This document shows positions 49,791 to 61,615 of a DNA stretch of 64,000 bases, one piece after another (within the stretch, counting starts at the first letter, position 1; each line of letters opens with the position of its first letter). This DNA is from Arachis hypogaea (lineage: Eukaryota; Streptophyta; Magnoliopsida; Fabales; Fabaceae). Under the pieces are notes generated by a model. That model had not been told where the DNA came from and searched no databases. It was given only the letters and a program-made list of their open reading frames with translations. The stretch spans positions 156,866,699-156,930,698 of the forward strand of contig NC_092050.1 in the NCBI RefSeq assembly GCF_003086295.3, in the 5' to 3' direction. A program made the translations under genes and the position numbers.

Positions 49791-50018
49791 TGTTTCACAA
49801 CACATGTTCTGTTTGATCATTCAAATGCAAGTAAACAAGATGTTAAATTATGTTAAAAAGGTGTAGTTATTTTCATATTTTTTTTCGCTAAACAAGAAAA
49901 AAAAATATAGGTAATCAACAATATTTTTGAACAATATATTAATAATATGAATTAATACAAACAACAACAACAAAGCCTTGTCCCACTAAGTGGGGTCGGC
50001 TACGTGAATCAAATGACG

Positions 50019-52838
50019 CTATTGTGCTCTGTCATGTATCATGTCTACAGAGAGACCGTTTACATGTAGATCTCGTTTGACCACCTCATGGATGGTCTTC
50101 TTAGGTCTTCCTCTGCCTTTCGCCCTTTGTCCATCTTCCATCTCATCCACCCTCCTGACTGGATGTTCTATCGGTCTTCTTCCCACATGTCCAAACCACC
50201 TGAGACGCGATTCAACCATCTTTTCCACAATGGGTGCTACTCCAACTCTCTCCCTTATATCTTCATTCCTTATTTTATCCAATCGCGTATGACCACTCAT
50301 CCATCTCAACATCTTCATCTCTGCCACACTCAACTTATGTTCGTGCTCCCCTTTAGCCGCCCAACACTCCGTACCATATAGCATAGCCGGTCTTATAGCG
50401 GTGCGATAGAATTTACCTTTAAGTTTTAAAGGCACTTTTTTGTCGCATATAAAACCAGATGCACTCCGCCATTTTGACCAACCTGCTTGGATCCTATGAT
50501 TTACATCCTGTTCAATCTCTCCATTATCCTGTATGATGCACCCAAGATACTTAAAACTTTTAACTTTTCGCAGGATGTTTTCTCCAATCTTCACCTCTAT
50601 ATTGGAGTTTTCCCTTCTCAGACTGAACTTACATTCCATATATTCCGTCTTGCTACGGCTTATGCGCAGACCATACACTTCTAGAGCTTCTCTCCATAAC
50701 TCCAACTTCTTATTTAGGTCTTCCCTTGACTCTCCCATAAGGACGATATCATCGGCAAAAAGCATGCACCATGGCACAGGCTCTTGGATGTGCTCTGTGA
50801 GTACTTCCAAGACTAATGTGAAAAGGTATGGACTTAAGGATGATCCCTGGTGTAATCCTATACCAATAGGGAATTCCTCTGTCACACCACCTTGAGTCTT
50901 CACACTAGTTGTGGCCCCATCATACATGTCTTTAATTGCCCGAATATATGCGATCCTTACTCTCCTCTTTTCTAAAACCTTCCATAAGACCTCCCTTGGT
51001 ACTCTATCATACGCTTTTTCCAAATCAATAAACACCATGTGTAGATCCCTTTTATTACTACGATACCTCTCCATCATCCTTCTTAATAGGTATATCGCTT
51101 CAGTGGTAGATCTGCCTGGCATAAATCCAAATTGGTTCTCTGTTACTTGTGTCTCTTTTCTCAACCTCCGTTCTATCACCCTTTCCCATAACTTCATAGT
51201 ATGACTCATAAGCTTAATCCCTCTATAGTTTCCGCAACTTTGTATATCCCCCTTATTCTTGTAGATAGGTACCAAAGTGCTCTTTCTCCACTCATCAGGC
51301 ATCTTCTTTGACCTTAAAATCTCATTAAAAAGCTTGGTTAACCAGTTGATGCCTTTTCCTCCAAGACCCTTCCAAACCTCAATCGGGATATTATCAGGTC
51401 CTACTGCCCTGCCATTTTTCATCTGCTTTAGAGCCTCTTTTACCTCGAAGTCTCGAATCCTTCGATAGTAGTTAAAGTTTTGATCTTCTTCCCTTGTGCA
51501 TAATCGACCAAGGCTCGGAAGAGTCTTCTGTCCCTCATTAAATAACTCGTAGAAGTAGCTCTTCCACCTTTCATTAATCTTCTCCTCTTGAGCCAACACC
51601 TCTCCATCCTTATCCTTTATACACTTAACCTGATCCAAATCTCTCGTTCTTCTTTCCCGACTCTTTGCGATTCTATATATACCTTTTTCTCCTTCTTTTG
51701 TGCCCAAAGACTGGTAGAGACCCTCATATGCTCTTGTTCTTGCTTCACTTACAGCCACTTTTGTCTCTTTTTTAGCCGCCTTATATTTTTCCCAGTTATC
51801 TGCATTGCGGCATAAAGACCACTCTTTAAAGCATTCCCTTTTTATCTTTATCTTTTCTTGTATACTCGCATTCCACCACCAGGACTCCTTGTCTCTTGGT
51901 CCTATTCCTTTAGATTCACCAAAACTTTCTTTTGCTGTTCTTCTAATAACTTCTGCCATCTCCCTCCACATTTCTTCCGCGCTTCCATTCCCATCCCACT
52001 TTGCCTCTTCTCCTACCCGTCTTAGGAAGCTTCTTTGTTCCTCCCCTTTCATCCGCCACCACCTCGTCCTTGGGTTCTTCGTATGATGTCTTTTCCTCAT
52101 TTTTTGCTCAACGCGAAAATCCATGACGAGCACCCTATGTTGTGTTGTCAAACTCTCTCCCGGGATAATTTTACAGTTAATGCAAAATTTCCGGTCGACT
52201 CTCCTCAACAAGAAGAAGTCGATTTGAGAGCTTGTCATGCCACTCTTATAGGTTATAAGATGTTCGTCTCTCTTTTTAAAACATGTATTTGCGATGAGAA
52301 GATCAAAAGTTGAGGAAAAGTCCAAAATAGTTTTACCCTCGGCATTGATCACCCCGAAACCATGGCCTCCGTGAATACTCCCATATCCAGTCACTTCTCT
52401 CCCAACATGGCCATTTAAATCTCCTCCTAAGAAAATCTTATCTCCCAAAGGTATGCCTTGAACCAAACTCTCTAGATCCTCCCAAAACCTTATCTTGTGT
52501 TGTTCGTCCGAACCCACTTGCGGTGCATAGGCGCTAATCACATGGAAAGCACCTCCCTCCACCACAAGTTTGATAGAGATGATCCGATCTCCCACCCTCT
52601 TGACATCCACTACGTCTTTCTTCCACTGCTTATCCACAATTATTCCAACCCCATTCCTATTCTTCACCTTTCCTGTATACCAAAGTTTGAAACCAGAAGT
52701 ATCCAACTCCCTAGCCTTTGCACCAACCCATTTCGTTTCTTGTAGGCACATAATGTTAATCTTCCTCCTTGTCATGGTGTCCACCACCTCCATGGACTTT
52801 CCTGTTAGAGTGCCTATGTTCCATGTCCCAAATCTCAA
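50019..52838 (-). CDS. RTE LINE endonuclease / reverse transcriptase polyprotein, intact frame
   Basis: A 939-codon open frame, numbered from a TTG codon at 52838; the first in-frame ATG is codon 16 (MEVVDT). Residues 1-245 form an apurinic-type (EEP) endonuclease: N7 in TWNIGT, E35 in LQETKW, D140 and N142 in [10 protein letters not shown]207 in SQIDFF, and H234 in TQHRVLVMD. It nicks the target DNA. Residues of about 475-770 are the reverse transcriptase: [58 protein letters not shown], the catalytic FADD at 694-697, and KYLGC. The C-terminal part ([32 protein letters not shown]) is the conserved RTE tail. All key residues are present and no stop interrupts it, so activity is plausible. Automatic annotation often mislabels such proteins craniofacial development protein 2-like. 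The open frame extends to 52919 without an ATG. Confidence 0.9.
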   Translation of the reverse strand: MRFGTWNIGTLTGKSMEVVDTMTRRKINIMCLQETKWVGAKARELDTSGFKLWYTGKVKNRNGVGIIVDKQWKKDVVDVKRVGDRIISIKLVVEGGAFHVISAYAPQVGSDEQHKIRFWEDLESLVQGIPLGDKIFLGGDLNGHVGREVTGYGSIHGGHGFGVINAEGKTILDFSSTFDLLIANTCFKKRDEHLITYKSGMTSSQIDFFLLRRVDRKFCINCKIIPGESLTTQHRVLVMDFRVEQKMRKRHHTKNPRTRWWRMKGEEQRSFLRRVGEEAKWDGNGSAEEMWREMAEVIRRTAKESFGESKGIGPRDKESWWWNASIQEKIKIKRECFKEWSLCRNADNWEKYKAAKKETKVAVSEARTRAYEGLYQSLGTKEGEKGIYRIAKSRERRTRDLDQVKCIKDKDGEVLAQEEKINERWKSYFYELFNEGQKTLPSLGRLCTREEDQNFNYYRRIRDFEVKEALKQMKNGRAVGPDNIPIEVWKGLGGKGINWLTKLFNEILRSKKMPDEWRKSTLVPIYKNKGDIQSCGNYRGIKLMSHTMKLWERVIERRLRKETQVTENQFGFMPGRSTTEAIYLLRRMMERYRSNKRDLHMVFIDLEKAYDRVPREVLWKVLEKRRVRIAYIRAIKDMYDGATTSVKTQGGVTEEFPIGIGLHQGSSLSPYLFTLVLEVLTEHIQEPVPWCMLFADDIVLMGESREDLNKKLELWREALEVYGLRISRSKTEYMECKFSLRRENSNIEVKIGENILRKVKSFKYLGCIIQDNGEIEQDVNHRIQAGWSKWRSASGFICDKKVPLKLKGKFYRTAIRPAMLYGTECWAAKGEHEHKLSVAEMKMLRWMSGHTRLDKIRNEDIRERVGVAPIVEKMVESRLRWFGHVGRRPIEHPVRRVDEMEDGQRAKGRGRPKKTIHEVVKRDLHVNGLSVDMIHDRAQ

Positions 52839-52885
52839 CCTTCTGTCGCTTCGACCTTTACCTTTTCCTTTGTGAACTAGCTTAT

Positions 52886-52927
52886 TTACCCTCGTCCGTT
52901 CACGAAAACGCGAGAACCCTTACTCAT
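52886..52927 (-). other. Short upstream ORF overlapping the RTE open frame
   Basis: ATG at 52927-52925 opens a 13-codon frame, [13 protein letters not shown], ending in TAA at 52888-52886. It lies in a different frame from the polyprotein, whose frame is open from 52919. No ATG occurs in the polyprotein frame before codon 16. Either an old single-base indel separated the true N-terminus, or translation starts at the internal ATG or a non-AUG codon. Confidence 0.5.
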
Positions 52928-53158
52928 TTAACACTACATCCGGGCACCGATGCAGCGGCTCTTGCTTCGACACCGTACTCGAGCCATACGGCGCGTTGCT
53001 TCCGGGCAACGACCTAGCTTTAGCGCAATAATGTCTTTGATTCATGTCATGGGGGTTCGGCTATATTTTTATGTTGGTTGCCGAAGACCTAACACAACCC
53101 TCCTCCTTTATCCGGGCTTGGGACCGGCTATGTACCGCAAGTGTAACATAAATTAATA

Positions 53159-53533
53159 GAATTAAAAAAATAAATTTAAATTAGTAGCATAAATTAAGAT
53201 GTAGTGTATCTTTACTTGATTGGTAGTTGTTCATGTTGTTCAAAATAATCATTGTTTATCTAACACTCCCAAAAAAAACAGCTCAAAGAGCTAACAGATT
53301 CTATTGAAAAGCATGCTCAACCTTAGGCTTTATAGTTAATAGTTATTTTTCATATGAGATTAATAATTAAAAAATATTAAATAATTTTTAATTATTAATT
53401 TCTCATAAAAACAACTCTATAAAGTATGATATATACAATTGCAATTGTGATCACAATATTTAAAAAATTACAACAATATTTTTATTTGCTTTTTGGCATT
53501 TTTACATTACAATTGTAAAATGTAAATAGCATC
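53159..53533. other. Spacer between RTE LINE and TRM-like gene
   Basis: Presumed 3' flank of the minus-strand TRM-like gene. AT-rich, with a small inverted repeat near 53350-53410 (AATTAAAAAATATTAAATAATTTTTAATT). No gene. Confidence 0.45.
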
Positions 53534-56519
53534 CTAATAGGCAGTGACCATAACCATAAGGGATTCATGCACTAATGTGTTCCATATGTTCCCTTCAATC
53601 TCTGCCACCAACCTTTCTCCTTCTTCCTCCAAACCTTCTTCAACCTCCACCTTCACCTTCTCCATGTCCTCTGATTCTATCAACCAATCAATGTCCTCCA
53701 AAAACTCACACCTCTTGCATGGGAACTTCCCTATCCTCTTCCACACTCTCTCCATTAATCCTTCAACCGTCCCTTGGTAATAACAACAACAACGCCCATG
53801 CAAAAACCAAAGCCTACTCTTTTCTTCGCTTTTTATAGGCCTAAGAACCTCCATTAACACCTCATCCACCAAGTCAAACATCAACCTCCGATTCCAGCGC
53901 AGACCCAGTTTTTGTTTCATCGAAAAGATGCAATCTTTAACGTTTTCGGGAGTGGAAACATGGGAATTCAAAATTGGGTGTTCTTCGAGGTCATGAAAGA
54001 AGCGTTGACCTGTTGTTGTGGCATGTTGTTCTTCCTTGTTGAAAGTACGGCTTAGGATTCCTGTGATATACTGAAATTCTGGTCCGTGATGTTCAGATTC
54101 AGCAGCTGCAGCTGCTGCAAGTTCTTCTCCAGTGGTGGATGATGATGAATATGCATTATTCTGGTTAGTGCTTTTGGCTTGAACGATGTCGTTTGTGCTG
54201 AAATCTCGGGTGGCGAGTGTGCTTATTATCCCTTCTTGTTTGTACCTGTGACTGTGATGATGGCTCCAAGAACTAGATAACTGTTGGGGGCTACTTTTGT
54301 CACATACCTCTGACTGTGCATGCCATGATAAGAAAAAAATTAGAAGAAACTCCAAAATCGTTAAAATAAGTGAACAAACAAAAAGTTTGACTGAAAATAA
54401 ACAAAAGTTGAATCATTTAACAAACTTTACCGTTGCTCTACACATACATGATCATATAATATATTTTTAACATTTTCAAATCTTCTGTTATTCAATTTGA
54501 TTGATAATAACAAAAGGGTTTGACTCAAATATTTATATAAATATATAATTTTTAAATATGACCTCATATATAACTTAAAATTTTAGTTTTTAAAATATAA
54601 GTATGTCTATTAAAAATAAGATCTTCACAAATATATATTTTCAAATATTAGAAACCAAAATAGGTGGGACATATAATTAAACTTTGAACTAAATGGCAAG
54701 TCCTGAATAATTTTGAAACATTTTTATGGACAAAAGAATAGAAAACACCTGAAAGAATGAAAGTACATATGGCTAATTATTACCTGCTTCTTATTGTGAT
54801 TAATTTTGGTTGGTGGAGGAGAAGCTTCAGTCTTGATAGGGAAAAGGTTGGGGACGACAGTGTTGATGTTATTGAGAAGATTGTTGGACAATTGATGAGT
54901 CTTCTTATGATGGGTTTTTGTGGCATTCTTGATGATGATGTCACCGGTTCTAGTTGTTGGTGGTGAAGTTGGTCGAACTATGAATGGCTCCTCTTGCTTT
55001 TTGAGCCTTGATGATGAGCTGAACTTTTCATTGTTCACCTTCTTAGTACATTTTGCCACTGATGATGATGATTTCTGATTCTGCTGCAACGACCCTTCTT
55101 CCTTTGGCCTTATCAAAACTCTTGGAAGCTCTTCCACTTGTTGTGGTGGTGGTGGTGGTGGTGGTGATGGTGGAGCAGCTGGTGGCTTGTGGCTGTTGTT
55201 TTTGGTTTCTATGAACCTTAACCTTGGAGAAAAAGATGATGAGTTTGAATCATGATGATTATCAAGTGATGGTGATGATGGCTTGGAAGAAAGTTTCTTT
55301 TTAAGTTTGATTTGGGTAACAAGTTGTGGTTCTCTTTGTTTGATTGTGTTGGTGATGTCTTGTCCAACTTTTCTACCACTGTTCATCATCACATTCTTCT
55401 TAACTTGCTTTACAATTTGCCTTGCCAAATGGCTTGGTGATGATGATGAAGAAGAAGAACTTGTTCTGCCATTAGAGACATTATTATTATTATTATGGTT
55501 GTCATCAAAATGGTTGTTCCTTTTTGAGAGTAATGATGATGATGATGATGATGAGAACCGCATCATCTCCAAATCCTCGTCCTTGTTGTTGTTGGTGTTG
55601 ATTTGGAGGGAGAGCCTGTGGTGATAGTAGTCAAGATCTGATCTTGTTCTTGGTGAGGAGTGATCAACAATAACACAGTCAGTGCTGTTCCTGTGTTTGG
55701 ATAAGAGGTGCAGATTTGGTGTGGAAATGCATGATGAAGATGAACAAGAGGGTGATGACAAGTTTGAAGAAGGTGGAGGTAGAAGATCAAGACCCATCAA
55801 CCTTGCTACTAATGTTGGTGTCTTTGCTGATGTCCCCGGAGATTCCATTGATGAACAACACATGTCAACTTCACTAGTTTTCATCACTTGTATCTTCTTC
55901 TGTAGTAGTTTTTTCCACTCAAAACCATCATATTCATAAACTAACAATTGATGCAAACTAAAGAATGCATTTCTTTTTTGTTTTAAAAATTTTGCAAAAG
56001 AAAAAACAAAAGACAGTATACACAGTACTATTTTGTTTTTTTCTTTTTTAAAAACAGAAAATACTGAAAATGAAAACGCAACATAAGTGTGGTTAATTAA
56101 TTAGAACAAAAAACTACTTACTGGAATTTTGAAGTGTTGTTCTTGTTCGATGATATTTGAGGGTTGTGTAGTAGAAAGATGGTGTGATTCTTCCAAGCTA
56201 TTCCTAGGTGCTGATGAAAATAAACCATAATCAAGTCATAAGAATGTAGTTTAAAGAAGGGAATAATGTAGCTATATAGATACATACCTTGGGGAAGGGG
56301 AAGATCTTGTGGTGATGACTTTTGTTGGTGATGTACGGCGGCGGTGGTAGGGAAGGGATGAAATGGATGGAAATGAAACAAGTGAAAGACGGCACACATG
56401 CAACCGGAAGGAGGTGGTGGTGGTGGTGGTGGTTCAGCTTGTGATATTGTTGTTGTAGCACTACTACTACTACTACTTCTCTTGGAAGATCTACTAGACC
56501 AATACCAATCCTTTCCCAT
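53534..56519 (-). CDS. TRM-like (TON1-recruiting-motif type) protein with VARLMGL and DUF4378 regions
   Basis: Four exons on the minus strand: 56519-56288, 56210-56122, 55899-54784 and 54307-53534. All are GT-AG and joined in frame to 736 aa. It starts MGKDWYW, followed by SSKRSSS, then a proline run and GCMCAVFHLFHFHPF. Across the exon 1/2 join it reads LPLPQAPRNSLEE, as in related plant proteins. Exon 3 carries the DUF3741-type motif TPTLVARLMGLDLLP (VARLMGL at about 138-144), low-complexity S/N/H/P runs and KKLSSKPSS. Exon 4 carries a DUF4378-like C-terminus from about residue 557 (FQYITGILSRTF, WNRRLMFDLVDEVL, DIDWLIESEDMEKV, LVAEIEGNIWNTLVHESL). Family members are TRM/LONGIFOLIA proteins that bind TON1 or microtubules and affect cell elongation and division planes; the exact ortholog is unknown. 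An in-frame ATG 39 bases upstream (56558) is less likely the start. Confidence 0.85.
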
Positions 56520-57480
56520 AATTGATAATGATGATGATGATGATGTAGTTGAGCACAATGAACAGGGAAAGAGAAGAGAAGAGAAGAGAAGAGATGGGGG
56601 TGATGAATGATTTGAAGAAGCGAGAAAGCCGGATCCTTTAGCTACCTAATAATAAAATAGTCACACAATAAGTACACTCACAACCCCCATTCTTTTACAT
56701 CTTTTTTAAATACATCTTACAATTGTGTGGCCCAATCTACATAACTACATATATTTGGAGGACCATCTCTCAACATAATATTAATCCAAGGATCGAAGTC
56801 TTGACCTTTCGAATCTAGAGTTTTAATATCATGTCATGATACCACTCATCCTAAAAGTTTCAACTAATGAAAAAAGGTAACACTAATGATTATATTTTTA
56901 ATACTCTCTAAATCTCTGTTATATACATTATATAAATATTTCATTGACTTCTCATACTTTTTTTAATTAAATTTATCATAATAAAATAATACATAAATTT
57001 TTTAAATGGTTAGAAACGTATTTCTCTATAGTAACTGAATTTTTATCTATAAATAGAATAACTAATTTTAGCATTATTGAATAGAATTAACTTAATTTTA
57101 AAAATTAAATCAATAAATAAAAAACATTTTGCTATTAATATTAGAATTTATTTTTTATATAATATCAGTATAAAATAATTTTACAGATGTATTTAATCAC
57201 GTAAAATTATATAAATAAAAATAATTATTTTTTATATTAATTAGTATATAATTATCTAAAAAAAGTGATCATATAAATTTTATATTACCAATACATTAAA
57301 ATTAAACTCTTAATATTATTTTTCATTAATTATTTTGTTTATTATTGCACGCACTTCCGAGCAGGGTTTGGCAGAGGAGGAGCTAGAGCAAGTTTCTGGT
57401 GGAGAGTGGAGAGTATGTGTTATTGGGAAGTGAGTTGGAGAAGATGACGAAATGACCACGCTCTCTTCAATTTAATTTGT
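56520..57480. other. Upstream region of the TRM-like gene
   Basis: On the minus strand the leader contains (TCTTC)n near 56570-56590 and (ATC)n just before the start codon. Around 56780-56940 is a degenerate dispersed repeat (TGATACCACTCATCCTAAAA then GGTAACACTAATGATTATAT), which recurs in poor form near 58920-58970 and 59240-59275. Confidence 0.45.
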
Positions 57481-60051
57481 CTCTGTGAAAATGCATTTCG
57501 ATAACATTATTATGGTTAGAAGCATATGATATGATCTGATATGATATGATATGATATCATCATGTCATGTCATGTGATGAATAACATGGAGGCACAGTTC
57601 TGCTCGCTGCCGACCCCGTACAACAATGTGATTCCCACATTCGTACTTGTTTCTAATTAACGTTAACTAATTCAAAACCTAGTAATTTATTGGGGATCTG
57701 CAATGTAACAACAACCACCACCCTTTAACTATTTTTCTATCCTAATCTAATAATAATTTTATTTTATTTAACTATCCCATTCCCTCTCACTTTCCTCTTC
57801 ATTTTTTCATTATTTTCAAATCTTTTGTGGGGCATAGCCAGATTGATATCCTAGCTACCTCAATTCTTTATGTTAAGATTCTTATCTTATATATTAATTT
57901 GATTCCAAGTACTTCAATTAAAAATTATATCAATGTTATATATGTAGTTAGTTGGACCAGAAATGGAGCAAGCTAGCTGGTTTTATAAGACAAACAAAAA
58001 TGTAATTTGTTAAAGAAGAAAAAAATTTTAAAAATTAAAAATTTTGGGCCATAGTTCTCCTTTGATTGTATTAAAATGTTGTGTTAGCTTTTATGTGATT
58101 GATTAATTTTTGATTTGCCAAATTAAAAATAAATATCATTAAAGATGAAAATTAGTGATAAAGGGAGACAATAATTTGCTCCCTCAATCTCATACAACTT
58201 TTATTATACTCACTCCCCATAAATGATTAAATCAGTCCAAAGTGGAAATTATGATAGACATATATTTAAGCATCGTTATTCCCTGTATATATTGAATTGG
58301 ATGAATTTTGTGGATAATCTCACTATCCAACTTTTGAGTGTGTGGCACGGAACATCTCAATAGAGGAGACTTTACAATAGAAATAAATGAGAAGTTTCTC
58401 CTATCAAACTCTAATTAATACTCCCTCCTCTTTGAAATATATATTTTTTTATTTTTTTAAGTTCATTGAAAAATTAAGTTAATAAATTTAAAAAATAAAA
58501 AGACAGTTATTTTTAAAAAATGGAATATTTTTTGTATTTTTTTCTGCTTCTATTTATTAAAGATTCTTTGATTGTTTCAATATTTGAGTTCGGATACTAA
58601 ATTTATTGGGAATAATGATTAAAAATATTTAATTCATTATTTTAATTTATTTTTAAATAAATAAATATTTAAATATATACATATATTTTATTTTTTAAAA
58701 CATAAAAAGGAATGTTATATTAGGAGGCAAACAATTTTAGTTAAAAAAATGAAAATGCATTTTGCTAATAATATGTTGATTCAAATGCAAGATAAAAAAA
58801 AATATTAATCATGATCTAGTAAATTTTTTTTAGTATAAAACATAAAATTGAAATAAATATCACTCATGTCCAGAATAAATATTTATTTGAACAAGTGTTA
58901 ACTATTAATTTTTTTTATAAGTTTAAATTTTTGAGATGAATAGTTTCATGACATGATATTAGAATTTTATGTTTCTATTTATATGTAATACATTTAGTAC
59001 AAAATTTTTTAACATCTCTATATATGTGGGGTCAAAAAAAATATTCAAACAATATATCTAAAGTCATATACACATCAAAATGACTCATCAAACTTTCACT
59101 ATGTGACTCAAGAACAAGTAAATCCCTAATAAAATATGTCGGTACACAAATTTTATTACCATAAAATAAAAAATCATCATGCTTATAAAATTTGTTAAAT
59201 GCACCATGTTCACAAGAGACATAAATAAAAGAAAATTAAATGGGTGATTTTATGACATAATATTAGAGTTCTGAGTTCGAAAAATCAAGAATTTAATATT
59301 TGATAAATTTTAAAAATGAAAAAATAGTATAAGATAAATAAATAAAAAAAAGCCTATACACAAATAAATAAAGAGACTGAATTATAATTATTAATATTAT
59401 CTTCTACTATTAATTTTAAATTTGTGAAATAAGTGATTTTATGAAAAATATTGATTGGCAATAGTTAATTAGTATGGAGTTGTGATGATCATTGGCTCCT
59501 TGCTTTCATCAACAAAATATGTATTATGTAATGAGGAACATGAGGCATCTAATGAATAGAGGACACAATAATTTTTTGCTGGACCATATCATCAACACAG
59601 ACAAGGATTTGACCGAGACTGATTCTTAACCTGGGCCACAACACTGTCAGAAATAATGTGATAACCTCATTCATTTTTAAATCTCTCTTCCTTTGTGATC
59701 TATGGAGTATTCTATTCATCAATCGTCCTCTTCCATACAACAACTCATCATCAATAATGCCAGAATTGAATATTCACCTAAATAATTTCATTGCAAATAT
59801 TAGGGGATGCTTAAACTTTTTGAAGAGAATCAAGTGATAAACTATAAAATGGTTTAGTATCACATTTGCCCATAAATTTTAAGACAATGCATTATTGGTA
59901 TGGTTTGTTTTTCCTTTTAAGAAAATATCTGGTAGATAATATAAAATTAACTATGTAAAATCTTACAAACCATGTTAAAAATTTTAATAAAATCTGGCTT
60001 TGAGATAAACAAACTCTAACTAAGATCAAATGACTTCGAGTTGAGTCGATT
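57481..60051. other. AT-rich intergenic DNA
   Basis: No gene supported. Includes an (ATATG)n tract at about 57527-57556. A 64-codon minus frame at 59549-59743 contains VCVDDMV, faintly like the YVDDM of copia reverse transcriptase, but nothing around it supports that reading. Confidence 0.4.
57527..57556. repeat. (ATATG)n microsatellite
   Basis: About six imperfect pentamers (ATATGATATGATCTG then ATATGATATG), followed by CATGTCATGTCATGT. Confidence 0.8.
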
Positions 60052-60330
60052 CACTGCAACAAAATTTATTTTTAATGGCAATAATATAATAATCATTAAA
60101 ATATTTTTGCGGTTATTATATATTTATTATTATTACTATATGTTATAATGACAATGATGTCCTTTTTGCGATTATTAAAAAGATTTTTACCGGTAATTGT
60201 CAATTATTGCTAAAAATTTTTAGCGACAAAGTATAAAACGACTAATATCTAATGTATTAATAGTTATTTTTATTGTCAAAAACAAAATAAATTATCGATA
60301 AACGTGATTTTTTTAATTGGGTAAATTTTA
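60052..60330 (+). mobile_element. Possible CACTA-type transposon end
   Basis: CACTGCAACAAAATTT at 60052 resembles the CACTR-CAA terminus of En/Spm elements. It is followed by short repeated phrases of the subterminal type (TTTTTGCGGTTATTA, TTTTTGCGATTATTA, TTTTAGCGACAAAGT, AAACGACTAAT). No matching inverted end or 3-bp duplication was found in the window, so this may be a fragment. Confidence 0.45.
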
Positions 60331-61292
60331 TTGTTTTTACTTTCTTTCTTTTCACAGGGATGATATGATCATGTTCAAAACCAACGTAACATAATTAAAA
60401 AGAGGATATTGGTCCATTTAAATAATCTCATTTACCTCTATGCTACATTAATCAATCATTCACCAACAAACAAAAACAAATTTTTTGCTCAATTCCTTTA
60501 TTTAAATTAAAACAAGTCATGAACTTTATTAATTATCTCATGCATATATCTGATCTGATCTCAATTTAGACCCAAAATTGGAAATAATGGAGTTCCAACT
60601 TCCATGTATTATTTGTGACCCACAAAGTAGTACTTGCAGGTTCTCCGACAGGTGAACCTATTTGGAAAATTGCCATCTCCTTGTCGTGTGGTCTAAAAAA
60701 CAAGACATATATACAATTGTAAGTAAAAAAACCTACTACATTATTTTTCTTTGTTACATACTATCTTAGTTATTGTTACTAGCTAGTGGTAATGGTAATC
60801 ATGTAAAAATTGAAAGGGACCACTAACACAAGCCCCATGCTATTATTCAAATTTTGTTTATTCTCTTTTGATGAGACACTACTACACTATAGTTTTCAAT
60901 ACATCTCACATAGTCAGAAAGAGAGAAAATAAATTAAAATGTGGTGTCCTTTTCGATATAGTGAAATGGGGTTGTAGAAATAGTGGTCCCAATATGTGTG
61001 GCCTTATAATTAATTATATATGGACCAGCAAATTACTAATTCAATTTCCAAATTAAATTGTCAATTGCTTAGATATATAATACTATTAATTAAACGTATG
61101 TTTGTTTATTTATATTAAAGCTTATGAACTTTCATAGAGATATATAGATAGCACGTGAATCCTTGCAATTAAAAATCTTTTAAATATTTTTTTTTCACAT
61201 AATTGTGAAGAATATATAATGTTCAATTATATTTCACCAACTACACGATCAATAAATATTATTATTTTAGATTAATATTTGATAGTCAATAA
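60331..61292. other. AT-rich intergenic DNA
   Basis: No gene seen. The frame at 60868-61056 has no recognisable features. Confidence 0.4.
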
Positions 61293-61301
61293 TAATTTGT
61301 A

Positions 61302-61606
61302 GGTTTAATTACTCTATTGATTTTTATAATTTCGTGAAATTTTTAATTAGATCCTTATACTTTTTTTTTCTTTTAATTGGATCTCTACACTAATTTTTTT
61401 TCAATTAAGTCCCTCGTAATAGTAATTGGCTTAATTTTATAGGGAACCAACTAAAAAAAATTGGTATAGAGACCTAAATAAAAGAAAAAAAATGTAGGGA
61501 CCCAATTAAAAAAAATTGGTGCAATGACTCAATTAAAAGAAAAAAAAGTATAAGGACCTAATTGAAAATTTTGCGAAAGTATAGAGACCAACAGAATAAT
61601 TAAACC
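61302..61606. mobile_element. Foldback MITE (305 bp), MULE-type, nested in an older repeat
   Basis: Inverted arms: left GGTTTAATTACTCTATTGAT then TTTTATAATTTCG; right inverted GGTTTAATTATTCTGTTGGT then CTCTATACTTTCG. Perfect 9-bp duplication, TAATTTGTA at 61293-61301 and 61607-61615. The surrounding sequence (GATTAATATTTGATAGTCAATAA... and ...ATACATAAATTAATA) is related to 46350-46470, where TAATTTATA is uninterrupted. No coding capacity. Confidence 0.9.
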
Positions 61607-61615
61607 TAATTTGTA

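Larger units (their letters stand above)
49958..53147 (-). mobile_element. RTE-clade LINE (non-LTR retrotransposon), apparently full length
   Basis: About 3.19 kb on the minus strand. The 5' end (near 53147) starts GTTACACTTGCGGTACATAG. A non-coding leader of roughly 230 bases is followed by one long reading frame. Only about 60 bases lie after the stop, ending in the TTGTTGTTGTTGTTT-type microsatellite tail typical of RTE. The flanks ATGAATTAATA (49947-49957) and ATAAATTAATA (53148-53158) match at 10 of 11 positions and fit a target duplication. A 5' leader, an open frame and a 3' tail in one unit suggest a comparatively young insertion. Confidence 0.85.

Noticed and set aside
50041..53017. 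Many plus-strand frames over the RTE element
   Set aside because: They are antisense shadows of the intact endonuclease/reverse-transcriptase frame.
55283..55939. Plus-strand frames rich in D, E and L opposite the TRM-like gene
   Set aside because: They are antisense shadows of serine, asparagine and histidine codon runs.
59549..59743. VCVDDMV in a 64-codon minus frame, resembling a copia reverse-transcriptase motif
   Set aside because: None of the flanking copia motifs are present; a short chance match.
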